In this document: in pieces, positions 1 through 7,435 of the stretch | Numbering within the stretch: the stretch's first letter is position 1 | Layout of the letters: each line of letters starts with the position of its first letter | Assembly (NCBI GenBank): GCA_005773635.1 | Contig: SXHN01000046.1 | Span: 1 to 64,000, forward strand | Reading direction: 5' to 3' | Source of the DNA: Actinomycetota bacterium | GTDB taxonomy: Bacteria; Actinomycetota; Acidimicrobiia; IMCC26256; PALSA-610 | Length of the DNA stretch: 64,000 nt | Position numbers and translations under genes: made by a program | The notes under the pieces: model-generated | The model's database searches: none | What the model saw: only the letters and a program-made list of their open reading frames with translations | What the model was told of the DNA's origin: nothing

Positions 1-177
1 ACCAACATCGATAACGGTGTGATGCTCTGCTACTTCCACCACCGACTCGTCCACGAAGGCAAATGGACCATCAAAATTGATGCCGACGCCACCATCAAAT
101 GGTTCAAACCCGACGGCAGCCACTACGACACCAGCCACCCACGACCACCAACAACCCCAATCCCACTCCGCAGATAG
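1..177 (+). CDS. HNH endonuclease / DUF222 (13E12-type) family protein, C-terminal fragment
   Basis: The window opens inside this gene. Frame 1 reads without a stop to TAG at 175-177 and gives about 58 residues. The motif LCYFHHRLVHEG resembles the C-terminal half of an HNH nuclease domain, with paired His and a third His, as found at the end of the multicopy actinobacterial DUF222/13E12 proteins. The last residues are Pro/Thr rich and look like a disordered tail. The N-terminal DUF222 region and the first Cys pair of the HNH fold lie outside the window. The fragment is too short for the ORF track. Family assignment is from motif recognition only. Confidence 0.75.
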   Translation, partial: TNIDNGVMLCYFHHRLVHEGKWTIKIDADATIKWFKPDGSHYDTSHPRPPTTPIPLRR

Positions 178-245
178 AGGACCGCGCGCCAGGGTCATCA
201 GCACGCGCTCATAACGGCAGTTCTGAGTCGCCACGGTCTTGAGAC

Positions 246-1208
246 ATGCGATGCAAGATGACGGCCAGCGCGTTGGGTATACGATTCGCGCCGATGAGTG
301 TCGAGACCAGATTCCGGGAGACTGAGGGTCGTGTCGCGGCAGCAAATGGACTTGACGTGCAGGAACGTTGGGTTGACATCGCGTCGCCGCCCGTGCGTGT
401 CCGTGTCCTGGAGTCGGGCGTCGGTGATCCGGTGCTGTTTATTAATGGCATCGCGGCACCCGGGATCGCGATGGCACCACTCGCTGGCCGCCTTCCCGGA
501 CACCGCCTCGTGATCATCGATCTCCCGGGGCACGGCTTGTCGCCGCCCTACCTTTGGCAGGGCGCTCCGGTCCGGGAGCAGGCGGTCAACGTAATTGCCG
601 GGGTACTCGACGGACTCGGCATCGACCAAGTCACGCTGATCGGCAACGCACTCGGCGGGATGTTCTCGCTGTGGTTCGCGCTCGACCAGCCGTCGCGGGT
701 CGCTCGGGTCGTGCTCGTCGGCCAACCTGCGGGTGCGATCGCCGGAGCACGCGTCGATCTCACGATGGGCATGATCACCGCACCGGTGATCGGCCGCGTC
801 GCGACCTTGATGGCACAGCTTCCGTCGCCACGGTTCATCGGTCGTATGGGGCTACGGCCTACGGTGAGACCCGACACGCTGCGGTCGCTGTCAGACGACA
901 TCATCGATCTGCACCTGCTCTCGATGCGTTTACCGGGTCAGGCCGCGTCGTATCGATCCCTGTTGCGGCGCCTCCTCGTAGGTCGCACACCCCGCCCAGA
1001 GCACGTTCTCAGCGACGCCGAGCTCGCCAGCTTCACTGTGCCGTTGCTGTTCGTATGGCCCGAAGACGACCAGTTCCTACCACCCGCCCTCGGCAAGCCG
1101 AGCGTCGACAAGATCCCGACCGCTCGATTTGTCACCACCCCTGGCGGCCTCTTCGCCTGGTTCGACGACCCCGACCGCTGCGCCGCACTAGTCGCGGAGG
1201 GGCTGTAA
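246..1208 (+). CDS. alpha/beta-hydrolase-fold protein lacking catalytic Ser and His (probable pseudoenzyme)
   Basis: About 320 aa, or 304 aa from the ATG at 294, which begins closer to the conserved fold; neither start has a clear Shine-Dalgarno site. The fold is recognisable: an oxyanion-side strand (VLFINGIAAPG), the DLPGHGLS turn, the nucleophile elbow and a C-terminal acid/His region. Two expected catalytic positions are altered. The elbow reads I-G-N-A-L-G-G, where the family has G-x-S-x-G, and the C-terminal P-G-G-H motif reads P-G-G-L. The usual HG of the oxyanion loop is NG. An Asp remains in the WPEDDQF region. The ORF is otherwise intact, so this looks like a non-hydrolytic member rather than a decayed gene. 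No substrate can be inferred. Confidence 0.8.
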   Translation: MRCKMTASALGIRFAPMSVETRFRETEGRVAAANGLDVQERWVDIASPPVRVRVLESGVGDPVLFINGIAAPGIAMAPLAGRLPGHRLVIIDLPGHGLSPPYLWQGAPVREQAVNVIAGVLDGLGIDQVTLIGNALGGMFSLWFALDQPSRVARVVLVGQPAGAIAGARVDLTMGMITAPVIGRVATLMAQLPSPRFIGRMGLRPTVRPDTLRSLSDDIIDLHLLSMRLPGQAASYRSLLRRLLVGRTPRPEHVLSDAELASFTVPLLFVWPEDDQFLPPALGKPSVDKIPTARFVTTPGGLFAWFDDPDRCAALVAEGL

Positions 1209-1323
1209 CCGGTCCGCGTCGCATTGGACCGTGACGATATTTCGGACACAAGAGACCACACGACGACGACAACTGCAAGTTTGGCCAGGCTTCAGTTTCT
1301 CGGCGTCAATGCAGCAGTGCGTT

Positions 1324-1358
1324 GCGATAACCCGACGCCGGTGTTGTCGGATTATCGC
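1324..1358. terminator. Imperfect inverted repeat between convergent genes (possible bidirectional terminator)
   Basis: The arms gcgataa and ttatcgc, plus inner cgac/gtcg, form an imperfect hairpin in the 158-bp gap between the hydrolase-like gene (+) and the SnoaL-like gene (-). There is no clear U-tract on either side, so the terminator role is inferred from the convergent context. Nothing else is recognised in this gap. Confidence 0.35.
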
Positions 1359-1366
1359 TCGTGTTG

Positions 1367-1800
1367 TCAGTTGCTGTCGGGTGTGGGCATGACCCCGGCT
1401 TGGCGGAGGCCCGCGAGATTGTCGACGATCCCGCGTTGATGAACTACGCGACCGTCCGCGTCGAACGTGAGTAGGAGCATCTCTTCGAATTCGAGGTGTC
1501 GGCCGGTTGGCGGGAGCGGGCCCCACGCGCCAAGTTGTGTTCCGCTGATACGTAAGTGCACCGCGACCCGGTCGCCGTCGACGAGGATTGACAGCATTCC
1601 TCGTGATAGTCAGGCATCGTCGCGTACGCTCGTTCGACCATTTCGCGCACAACTTCTCGCCCATGGCGAAGCGGTGTGTATGGCTGGTAGTCAACGACGT
1701 ATTCGGCCGCGTAGAACTCGTCGATTAAGTCGAAGCGACGACCGTTCCAAACGTCGTCGAATAGGCGTTGCACGGTCGCTCGGTGATCACGGTTAGCCAT
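1367..1800 (-). pseudogene. SnoaL-like / NTF2-fold protein, frameshifted
   Basis: Two overlapping minus-strand ORFs together encode one SnoaL-like (NTF2 superfamily) domain of about 145 aa. The N-terminal half starts at ATG 1800 (MANRDHRATVQRLFDDVW) and reads to MPDYHEE. The C-terminal half (SILVDGDRVAVHLRISG ... GVMPTPDSN) continues in another frame and ends at 1367. The frames join near 1597-1600, where the coding strand has GAGGAATGCTG. Adding one A to the short A run would restore GAG GAA ATG CTG and a continuous domain. This is either a one-base deletion or a sequencing or assembly error. SnoaL-like proteins include polyketide cyclases and many small uncharacterised enzymes, so no specific function is claimed. 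Confidence 0.7.
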
Positions 1801-2112
1801 GGGTCGAACGCTACACAACACCGACTCGCGCGATCATGACGCCGCTTCTATGCCTGGGGGAGCCAATGCTGGGGCCACTGTGGCATTAAATGATCGTGAT
1901 TGCGCGCAAGGTGCGCGTTGTTGCGGTTCGGGTTAGATACCGTCTGCGATTTCATTGAAACGCGGTTGCGATTTCGCAGATGACGTTTCCTCGAATCGAT
2001 CCCGACCTTGAGCCGGGCCGCGTAGCGCGGCACCCGCTCCGATTGCCCGAACTGTGCGTGTTATTGCAAGAGTTCCATCGCAGTACGCAACCCCGCATCA
2101 TTGAGTGAAGAA
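1801..2112. other. Intergenic stretch, no gene recognised
   Basis: About 310 bp between the SnoaL-like gene and a lipoprotein gene, both on the minus strand. The short ORF at 1848-2033 (-) is Arg/Asn rich, without motifs, and is not accepted. A 7-bp inverted repeat (tctcga-like arms tctgcga at 1943-1949 and tcgcaga at 1974-1980) is the only structure seen, and its significance is doubtful. Confidence 0.4.
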
Positions 2113-2556
2113 TCAGCAACCAAGGTACCGGGCGTTACCGCCGAGAATTCGCGCTATCGATCGCGCGTCGCTTGGCGACTCCGCCGTCACCGACCACTTG
2201 CCACCGACGGCGAGATTCAACTCCGATTTCGTGACGAAGTGTTGTTCTTGAGGGCAGAACTTCTTGAACGCTGCATTGAAGCCGCTGTCTCGCTCGTGAG
2301 CGCTATGCCAAATAGCGATCTTCAACACGGTGTGACCAGTTCGTGAGCATGAACCCGAATCTTGCGGTTTCGGCAGACCGTAATCCGTAACGTTCTCGCC
2401 ATCGCGCACTTGAGGGTTCGAGGTGTGCGCCTTGAATTCGCAACCCAACTTCGCGCCGATACTGCGCGCCGCCTTGTACGACGATGTAGCCCGGCTTGCG
2501 CACGAACTCAAGGCGCACAACAGACTCAGCGCCACCATCGCCCTTCGAATACGCAC
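2113..2556 (-). CDS. Small secreted lipoprotein of unknown function
   Basis: 147 aa. The N-terminus has a basic start (MRIRRAM), a hydrophobic stretch and a lipobox-like LSSC, which predicts a lipid-anchored extracytoplasmic protein with the modified Cys near residue 19. The mature part carries four further Cys (GCEFK, GSCSR, FCPQE and a C-terminal Cys), compatible with two disulfides. The C-terminal segment (GGKWSVTAESPSDARSIARILGG) looks like a small structured domain. I do not recognise a named family. The opposite-strand ORFs at 2101-2346 and 2362-2595 are shadows. An AT-rich 12-bp palindrome lies 28 bp upstream of the start. Confidence 0.65.
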   Translation of the reverse strand: MRIRRAMVALSLLCALSSCASRATSSYKAARSIGAKLGCEFKAHTSNPQVRDGENVTDYGLPKPQDSGSCSRTGHTVLKIAIWHSAHERDSGFNAAFKKFCPQEQHFVTKSELNLAVGGKWSVTAESPSDARSIARILGGNARYLGC

Positions 2557-2583
2557 ACGCCCGGCTTACCTTCAGTGTGCGGA

Positions 2584-2595
2584 TCAAATATTTGA
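2584..2595. promoter_or_regulatory. 12-bp AT-rich perfect palindrome TCAAATATTTGA upstream of the lipoprotein gene
   Basis: A perfect palindrome in otherwise GC-rich DNA, 28-39 bp upstream of the lipoprotein start codon on the minus strand. Its position suits an operator or promoter-proximal protein-binding site. No bound factor is known. The rest of the 271-bp gap (2557-2827) contains no recognised gene. Confidence 0.3.
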
Positions 2596-2827
2596 ATCAA
2601 ATCCGACATCTTGGTTTCGCTGCGCCCGAGTCGATCCGTGAACAATTCCGGGATGTTTCACGAGATCACCTTGCGAACCCAAACTATAGAACCGCCAGCC
2701 GCAATCACGCCAGAGGCAAACCCCAACGCGTCAAAAAGACCCGCGAAAACAATCACTTGACACAATCAGGCTTCGCTTTGCGCTCGTTGCGCAAGAGTCC
2801 AGTCCAACAATAGAGCTGCAATTCGTG

Positions 2828-4708
2828 TTACGCCGCCATGCGAAGTCGGAGCATGCGCTCTGCCATTTGCGAACGCGTCATTGCGTTCGGCAGAACTTCG
2901 CGGGTTGGCCAAGATCCTTCACCGTTCCACGGGGCAGTGTCGCCGAGAACTTCGACAACATTCTCGGCCCGCATCGCACGACTCACCACGTCGCCTTGCA
3001 CGTTCGTGCAACCAAGTTCTTGAAGCAACTCCAGTTCTTCCGGCTTGTTCACACCCTTGGCAACCACTTCGAGGCCCAGCGAACGACAGACCGAAGCGGC
3101 GGCGGCAAGCGCGCCAACGGCTTCCGGTTCTTTCGCCAGCGACGTCATCATGCGCCGGTCAAGTTTGACCGTATCGGCGTAAAAGCGCTGCAGTTGTGCT
3201 GGCGAAAATTGGTCGGTGCCGAAATCGTCGATCGCGATCCGCACTCCGTTGTAGTTCAGCGCTTGGAGCGCCTTGAATGCTTCAGCTGGATGCTTTGTCA
3301 ACGTCACAAGTGGTATCTCGATACCGAGTGAACCCGGAGCAACCCCAACCGATTCGATCGCGCTTGCGATAACCGATTGCAATTCGCCCGACAACAGATC
3401 TTGCACGCCGACCGTAAGCCATACCGTACGCGGATAGTCGAGGCCCACATTCCAGTCATGGGCGTAGCGCACTGCGTCTTCGATCACCAAACGATCAAGG
3501 TCGCGTGCTACTCCCACCTCACGGGCCAGCACCATAAACTCCGAAGGTCCGAGCAATCCGCGGGTGGGGTGGTCCCAGCGCAAACCAGCTTCGAATGAGC
3601 GCAACTCGCCCTCAGCAACGCCAGCAACAGGCGTGTACATCACCCAAAACTCTTGATTAGCAATCGCGCCTTCGAGTTGTTCCTTCAAGAGATCACGCGC
3701 GGCGGCCCGCTTGCGCAAGTCGTCGTCGAAATACTGGTGGCGGCGCTTGCCAAGTTGCTTCGCTTGATACATCGCGGTGTCGGCTTCGCCCAACAAAGTT
3801 TCGGCCTCAATATCGGTGACCGACGGCAGCGAGATACCAATGCTTGTACCGACATTGCCCGTGCCGCTCGACAACGCAACTGGTTCTTCCACGCGAGTGA
3901 TGATGCGATCGGCGATTTGCTGCGCCATTTCGAGATCGGAAATGTTGTCAAGCAGGATCACGAATTCGTCGCCACCAAAACGGGCTACGACATCGGTGTT
4001 GCGCACACATTCACCCAGTCGCCGACCGACTTCAATCAGTAGCTCGTCGCCAGCTTCGTGACCCAATCCGTCGTTGACGGCCTTGAATCCGTCGAGATCC
4101 AAGAACATCACCGCGGGCATCAAGCCCGTGCGTTGTCCACGAGCGAGCGCGGCAGCAAGATGTTCCATCAGCATGGCGCGGTTCGGCAACCCAGTCAGAG
4201 CATCGCGAGTGGCTTGATTACGAAGTGAGGTTTCAGCCCGCTTGTGTTCTGTGATATCGCGAATCAACAAAGAAATGTGCGTGAGCGTGTCGGCGTCGCG
4301 ATTGTGGTGTCCGATCATGTCAACTGCGACCGGTCGTTCAATGCATTCTTGCTCGTCGTCCGAGACCAATATCGCAAGCTCTCCTGACCACTTCCCACCC
4401 GTCCGTACTGCTTCGCCAGCAGCGCCGCGTAACACTTCAAGCGATTCCTCGCTGAACAGTTGGGCCACGCTCGCAGGCTGCACGTGACGCCGGAGCACAT
4501 CGTCGGCCGCCGGGTTGGCGTACTCGATGACGCCCGTCGCAGACGTGACCAACACGATCTGATCGGTCGCTTCGATCAGCCCCAGCAGTTCCGCGCTGCG
4601 CTCAGTCGCGATGGTGCTGAAGTCGTTGTTACTGCCCGAATTTCCGGCCGAACTGGCCACCGCGTTCTCCTCGTCGCCCGTCGAGGTCCCCAGATCCTCA
4701 ATCGCCAT
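2828..4708 (-). CDS. PAS-GGDEF-EAL protein: diguanylate cyclase with degenerate EAL domain
   Basis: 626 aa, no evident transmembrane segment. An N-terminal PAS-like sensor spans about residues 38-155. The GGDEF domain (about 165-330) has an intact RFGGDEF active site at 245-249 and an RxxD inhibitory site (RNTD) five residues before it, so c-di-GMP synthesis with product inhibition is expected. The EAL domain (about 345-595) keeps DDFGT and a Lys in VKLD, but the signature is FEAG, the metal-binding Asn of the usual V-N-L-S strand is replaced (WLTVG), and the general-base region V-A-E-G reads VAKG. Phosphodiesterase activity is therefore doubtful, and the EAL may act as a c-di-GMP-binding or regulatory module. 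A pilus ATPase and pilins elsewhere in the window are possible c-di-GMP clients, but that link is inference. Confidence 0.93.
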   Translation of the reverse strand: MAIEDLGTSTGDEENAVASSAGNSGSNNDFSTIATERSAELLGLIEATDQIVLVTSATGVIEYANPAADDVLRRHVQPASVAQLFSEESLEVLRGAAGEAVRTGGKWSGELAILVSDDEQECIERPVAVDMIGHHNRDADTLTHISLLIRDITEHKRAETSLRNQATRDALTGLPNRAMLMEHLAAALARGQRTGLMPAVMFLDLDGFKAVNDGLGHEAGDELLIEVGRRLGECVRNTDVVARFGGDEFVILLDNISDLEMAQQIADRIITRVEEPVALSSGTGNVGTSIGISLPSVTDIEAETLLGEADTAMYQAKQLGKRRHQYFDDDLRKRAAARDLLKEQLEGAIANQEFWVMYTPVAGVAEGELRSFEAGLRWDHPTRGLLGPSEFMVLAREVGVARDLDRLVIEDAVRYAHDWNVGLDYPRTVWLTVGVQDLLSGELQSVIASAIESVGVAPGSLGIEIPLVTLTKHPAEAFKALQALNYNGVRIAIDDFGTDQFSPAQLQRFYADTVKLDRRMMTSLAKEPEAVGALAAAASVCRSLGLEVVAKGVNKPEELELLQELGCTNVQGDVVSRAMRAENVVEVLGDTAPWNGEGSWPTREVLPNAMTRSQMAERMLRLRMAA

Positions 4709-4768
4709 TACTTGCTGTTCCTCGGCACTGAATGATGGGCCTTGAGTAGCAATCCAGGTATTCGCGCA

Positions 4769-4813
4769 AGATGCGCCACCTCATTCACCCAGACGAGGGC
4801 AGGTGGCGCATCT
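4769..4813. terminator. Perfect 13-bp inverted repeat between the thiolase and GGDEF genes
   Basis: The arms agatgcgccacct (4769-4781) and aggtggcgcatct (4801-4813) are exact reverse complements with a 19-nt loop. The element lies downstream of the thiolase stop (4865) and upstream of the GGDEF-protein start (4708), both on the minus strand. No U-tract follows, so it could be a factor-aided terminator or a dimeric protein-binding site. Confidence 0.5.
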
Positions 4814-4864
4814 CACAATGCAAATGGATTAGGCCTATCGGCCTGCAAGTACGGCGTGGCGTAC

Positions 4865-6067
4865 CTAGTTAATGCGTTCGACGATCATTGCGAGGCCTTG
4901 GCCACCGCCGACACACATGGTTTCGAGCCCGTAGCTCTTACCCGCGTTCTCGAGGCCATTGAGCAACGTCGACATGATGCGCGCACCCGTCATCCCAAAA
5001 GGGTGACCAAGCGCAATTCCACCACCATTGACGTTGAGACGGTCGAGGTCGATACCAAGGTGCTTCGCACTCGGCAATACCTGGGCTGCGAACGCTTCGT
5101 TGATTTCGACAAGGTCGATCTGGTCGATCGTCATTCCCGCCCGCTCTAGTGCTTGGCGGCTCGCACCGATCGGTCCAAGGCCCATGATCTCTGGGTTCAG
5201 TGCGGATACGCCACTGCTCACGAAACGACCGATAGGCGTAATGCCGAGGGCTTTGGCTTTGGTGTCGCTCATCACCACGACCGCAGCCGCACCATCGTTC
5301 AATGGGCATGCGTTGCCAGCCGTCACCGTGCCGTTGGGGCGAAACACCGGCTTCAGCGACGCAAGCTTCTCAAGGGTGGTACCAGCGCGGGGCCCATCGT
5401 CTTTGCTCACCACGGTGCCGTCGGGCAACGTCACCGGTACGATTTCGCGGTCGAAAAAGCCGTTTTCTTGCGAAGCTACAGATCGTTCTTGTGACCGAAC
5501 GGCCCAAGCATCCATCTCTTCGCGAGTAACGCCTTCTTGCTCAACGACGTTTTCTGCCGTCTGACCCATAGCGATGTACACGTCCGGGAGGCCGCTAGGA
5601 GGTGTCCATGCGCCGCCATCACCGGATTCGCGGGACTTGGTGCGCGCGTGTGCGTCGGTGAACAACGTGTTTTGTGGACCGGTGTCCGCCGCGCCGTACA
5701 TGAACCGACTCACCGTCTCCACTCCACCGGAGATGAACACGTCACCTTCGCCAGCTTTGATGGCGTGGGCAGCCATGCGAATGCTCTGCAGCGACGATGA
5801 GCAGTAACGGTTCACAGTCACGCCCGGCGCATCGACTCCCGCAAGCAACGCGGCAACGCGAGCGATGTTCGTGCCCGCTTCACCAGCAGGCTGGCCACAA
5901 CCCCAAAACACGTCTTCAACGAGTTTTGGATCAAGGTTCGGCACGCGCTCAAGCACGGCCTTGATGATGTGGGCCGACAAGTCGTCGGGACGCATGTCGA
6001 CGAGTGAGCCCTTGTTGGCCCGGCCAATCGGGGTACGGGCATAAGCAACGATGACTGCTTCGGTCAT
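4865..6067 (-). CDS. Thiolase / acetyl-CoA C-acyltransferase
   Basis: 400 aa from ATG 6067, preceded by CCAGGAG at good spacing; the ORF-track start at 6124 is upstream of this. Catalytic residues of the thiolase family are visible: the nucleophilic Cys in NRYCSSSLQ (about residue 89), the His in GGGIALGHPFG and the second Cys in CVGGGQG near the C-terminus. It either cleaves 3-ketoacyl-CoA in fatty-acid or aromatic degradation or condenses two acetyl-CoA. Other acyl-CoA enzymes in the window (acyl-CoA dehydrogenase, two crotonases) favour beta-oxidation, though none is adjacent. Transcribed alone, with an inverted repeat behind it. Confidence 0.93.
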   Translation of the reverse strand: MTEAVIVAYARTPIGRANKGSLVDMRPDDLSAHIIKAVLERVPNLDPKLVEDVFWGCGQPAGEAGTNIARVAALLAGVDAPGVTVNRYCSSSLQSIRMAAHAIKAGEGDVFISGGVETVSRFMYGAADTGPQNTLFTDAHARTKSRESGDGGAWTPPSGLPDVYIAMGQTAENVVEQEGVTREEMDAWAVRSQERSVASQENGFFDREIVPVTLPDGTVVSKDDGPRAGTTLEKLASLKPVFRPNGTVTAGNACPLNDGAAAVVVMSDTKAKALGITPIGRFVSSGVSALNPEIMGLGPIGASRQALERAGMTIDQIDLVEINEAFAAQVLPSAKHLGIDLDRLNVNGGGIALGHPFGMTGARIMSTLLNGLENAGKSYGLETMCVGGGQGLAMIVERIN

Positions 6068-6164
6068 GACACACTCCTGGAGAAAGACTGTTACTTCAAG
6101 CGGACCGTACAGTTTCTCCCCCACTGCCTCTGGGCGTCGAACTGGGGCCTAGATTCGATACTCG

Positions 6165-6866
6165 ATGAGCCTTGACGCAATTGGAGCCGAGCACCACCGT
6201 TCGCATCGAGCACAGTGGTTGCGGGCAGCAGTGCTGGGCGCCAACGACGGCATCGTGTCAATCGCAAGCTTGGTAATCGGCGTCGCCGCAGCCAAGGGCA
6301 GCCACAGTGCACTCACGACTGCCGGCCTCGCCGGGTGGGTGGCGGGCGCGATGTCGATGGCCACCGGCGAGTACGTCTCAGTTTCGAGCCAACGCGACAC
6401 CGAACACGCCGACATCACCCTCGAACGTGAAGCTCTTGAACGCAACCGAGCCGGCGAAACCAGGGAGCTTGCAAAAATCTATGAAGGTCGCGGCGTCACG
6501 CCGAGCGTGGCACGAGAAGTCGCCGAACAGCTCATGGCCCACGACGACCTTGGCGCCCATATGCGCGACGAGCTTGGCATTACCGAGATCACAACCGCGC
6601 GCCCATTTCAAGCCGCGTGGACATCAGCACTCGCGTTTACCAGTGGCGCAGCATTGCCCCTCTTTGCGATGCTGCTGGCACCGAGTTCGGTGCGAATTCC
6701 ACTCACTGCGCTCGTTGCGCTCATGTCACTGTTGTGCCTCGGTGTTGTCGGTGCTCGCTTGGGCGGGGCGCCTCCGACGCGTGCCGCAACGCGAGTCGCG
6801 TTTTGGAGTTCGATCGCGATGATGCTCACCTGGGGCATCGGCAGGATTGTCGGCGCCAATATCTAG
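6165..6866 (+). CDS. VIT-family (VIT1/CCC1) membrane transporter
   Basis: 233 aa. The first segment HRAQWLRAAVLGANDGIVSIASLVIGVAAA is the VIT family signature, followed by a second membrane segment with the conserved MATGEYVSVSSQRD motif, a charged cytoplasmic helical region rich in Glu (about residues 80-140), and three C-terminal hydrophobic helices. The family moves Fe(II) or Mn(II) out of the cytoplasm in exchange for protons. It is divergent from the thiolase gene and convergent with the carbonic-anhydrase-like gene. No metal regulator is nearby. Confidence 0.92.
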   Translation: MSLDAIGAEHHRSHRAQWLRAAVLGANDGIVSIASLVIGVAAAKGSHSALTTAGLAGWVAGAMSMATGEYVSVSSQRDTEHADITLEREALERNRAGETRELAKIYEGRGVTPSVAREVAEQLMAHDDLGAHMRDELGITEITTARPFQAAWTSALAFTSGAALPLFAMLLAPSSVRIPLTALVALMSLLCLGVVGARLGGAPPTRAATRVAFWSSIAMMLTWGIGRIVGANI

Positions 6867-6876
6867 CTGCGCTGCC

Positions 6877-6888
6877 CGGCGATCGCCG
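6877..6888. other. 12-bp palindrome CGGCGATCGCCG between convergent stops
   Basis: A perfect palindrome in the 22-bp gap between the VIT gene (+) and the carbonic anhydrase-like gene (-). It could fold into a small hairpin contributing to termination. It may also be a chance GC-rich palindrome. Confidence 0.25.
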
Positions 6889-7410
6889 CTAGTCGTCGAT
6901 ACGACGAAGGTGGTGTAAGTACTGCTTGGCATTCCACACGTACCCTGCCGCATTCAGTTTGATGTGTTCGGGGTTTGATCGTCCCTCTTTGATCACAGCA
7001 GGCACGCCCAGCGCCATGGCCTTACTAGGTATCTCAGTGTCGTTCGTAACCATCGCGGCTGCACCGACCAACGCCCCCGTGCGAACTACGGCGCGATGCA
7101 ACACGATGGACCCGGAACCAACCAGACAACAGTCTTCGATTGTGCAGCCCTCCAAATGCACCAGATGCCCAATCACACAATCATCACCTATCGTCGTTTC
7201 AGCATCGTGGGCGCAATGGATGACAGCGCCGTCTTGAATACTCGTGCGGGCGCCAATCACAATCCTTGACGCATCGCCGCGCAACACTGCCTGGGGCCAA
7301 ACCGACGATTCCGGGCCGATGATCACGTTGCCAATGATCGTCGCTTCAGGGTGAATAAACGCGGTCGGATCAATCTGCGGGACTTTGTCGCCAAGTGCAT
7401 AGACAGCCAT
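6889..7410 (-). CDS. Gamma carbonic anhydrase-like hexapeptide-repeat protein
   Basis: 173 aa with successive left-handed beta-helix hexapeptides (for example IIGNVIIG, IVIGARTSIQDG, TIGDDCVIGH). Gamma-class carbonic anhydrase-like proteins bind zinc through three His. Here His65 (VIHCAH) and His82 (IGH) are present. The third position, usually His in a GHxxxLHGC-type motif, reads GHLVHLEGC, with Glu87 in its place and a His two residues earlier. Enzymatic hydration of CO2 is therefore uncertain; many family members (PaaY/YrdA type) have other or unknown roles. Its ATG overlaps an alternative ATG of the divergent PhyH gene. Confidence 0.9.
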   Translation of the reverse strand: MAVYALGDKVPQIDPTAFIHPEATIIGNVIIGPESSVWPQAVLRGDASRIVIGARTSIQDGAVIHCAHDAETTIGDDCVIGHLVHLEGCTIEDCCLVGSGSIVLHRAVVRTGALVGAAAMVTNDTEIPSKAMALGVPAVIKEGRSNPEHIKLNAAGYVWNAKQYLHHLRRIDD

Positions 7411-7435
7411 GCATGCAACCTATACGGTGCATCTC

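Noticed and set aside
1848-2033. 61-aa minus-strand ORF
   Set aside because: Low-information Arg/Asn-rich sequence, no motif or ribosome site.
2757-2762. TTGACA resembling a -35 box
   Set aside because: No -10-like element at 16-19 bp and no plus-strand gene start downstream.
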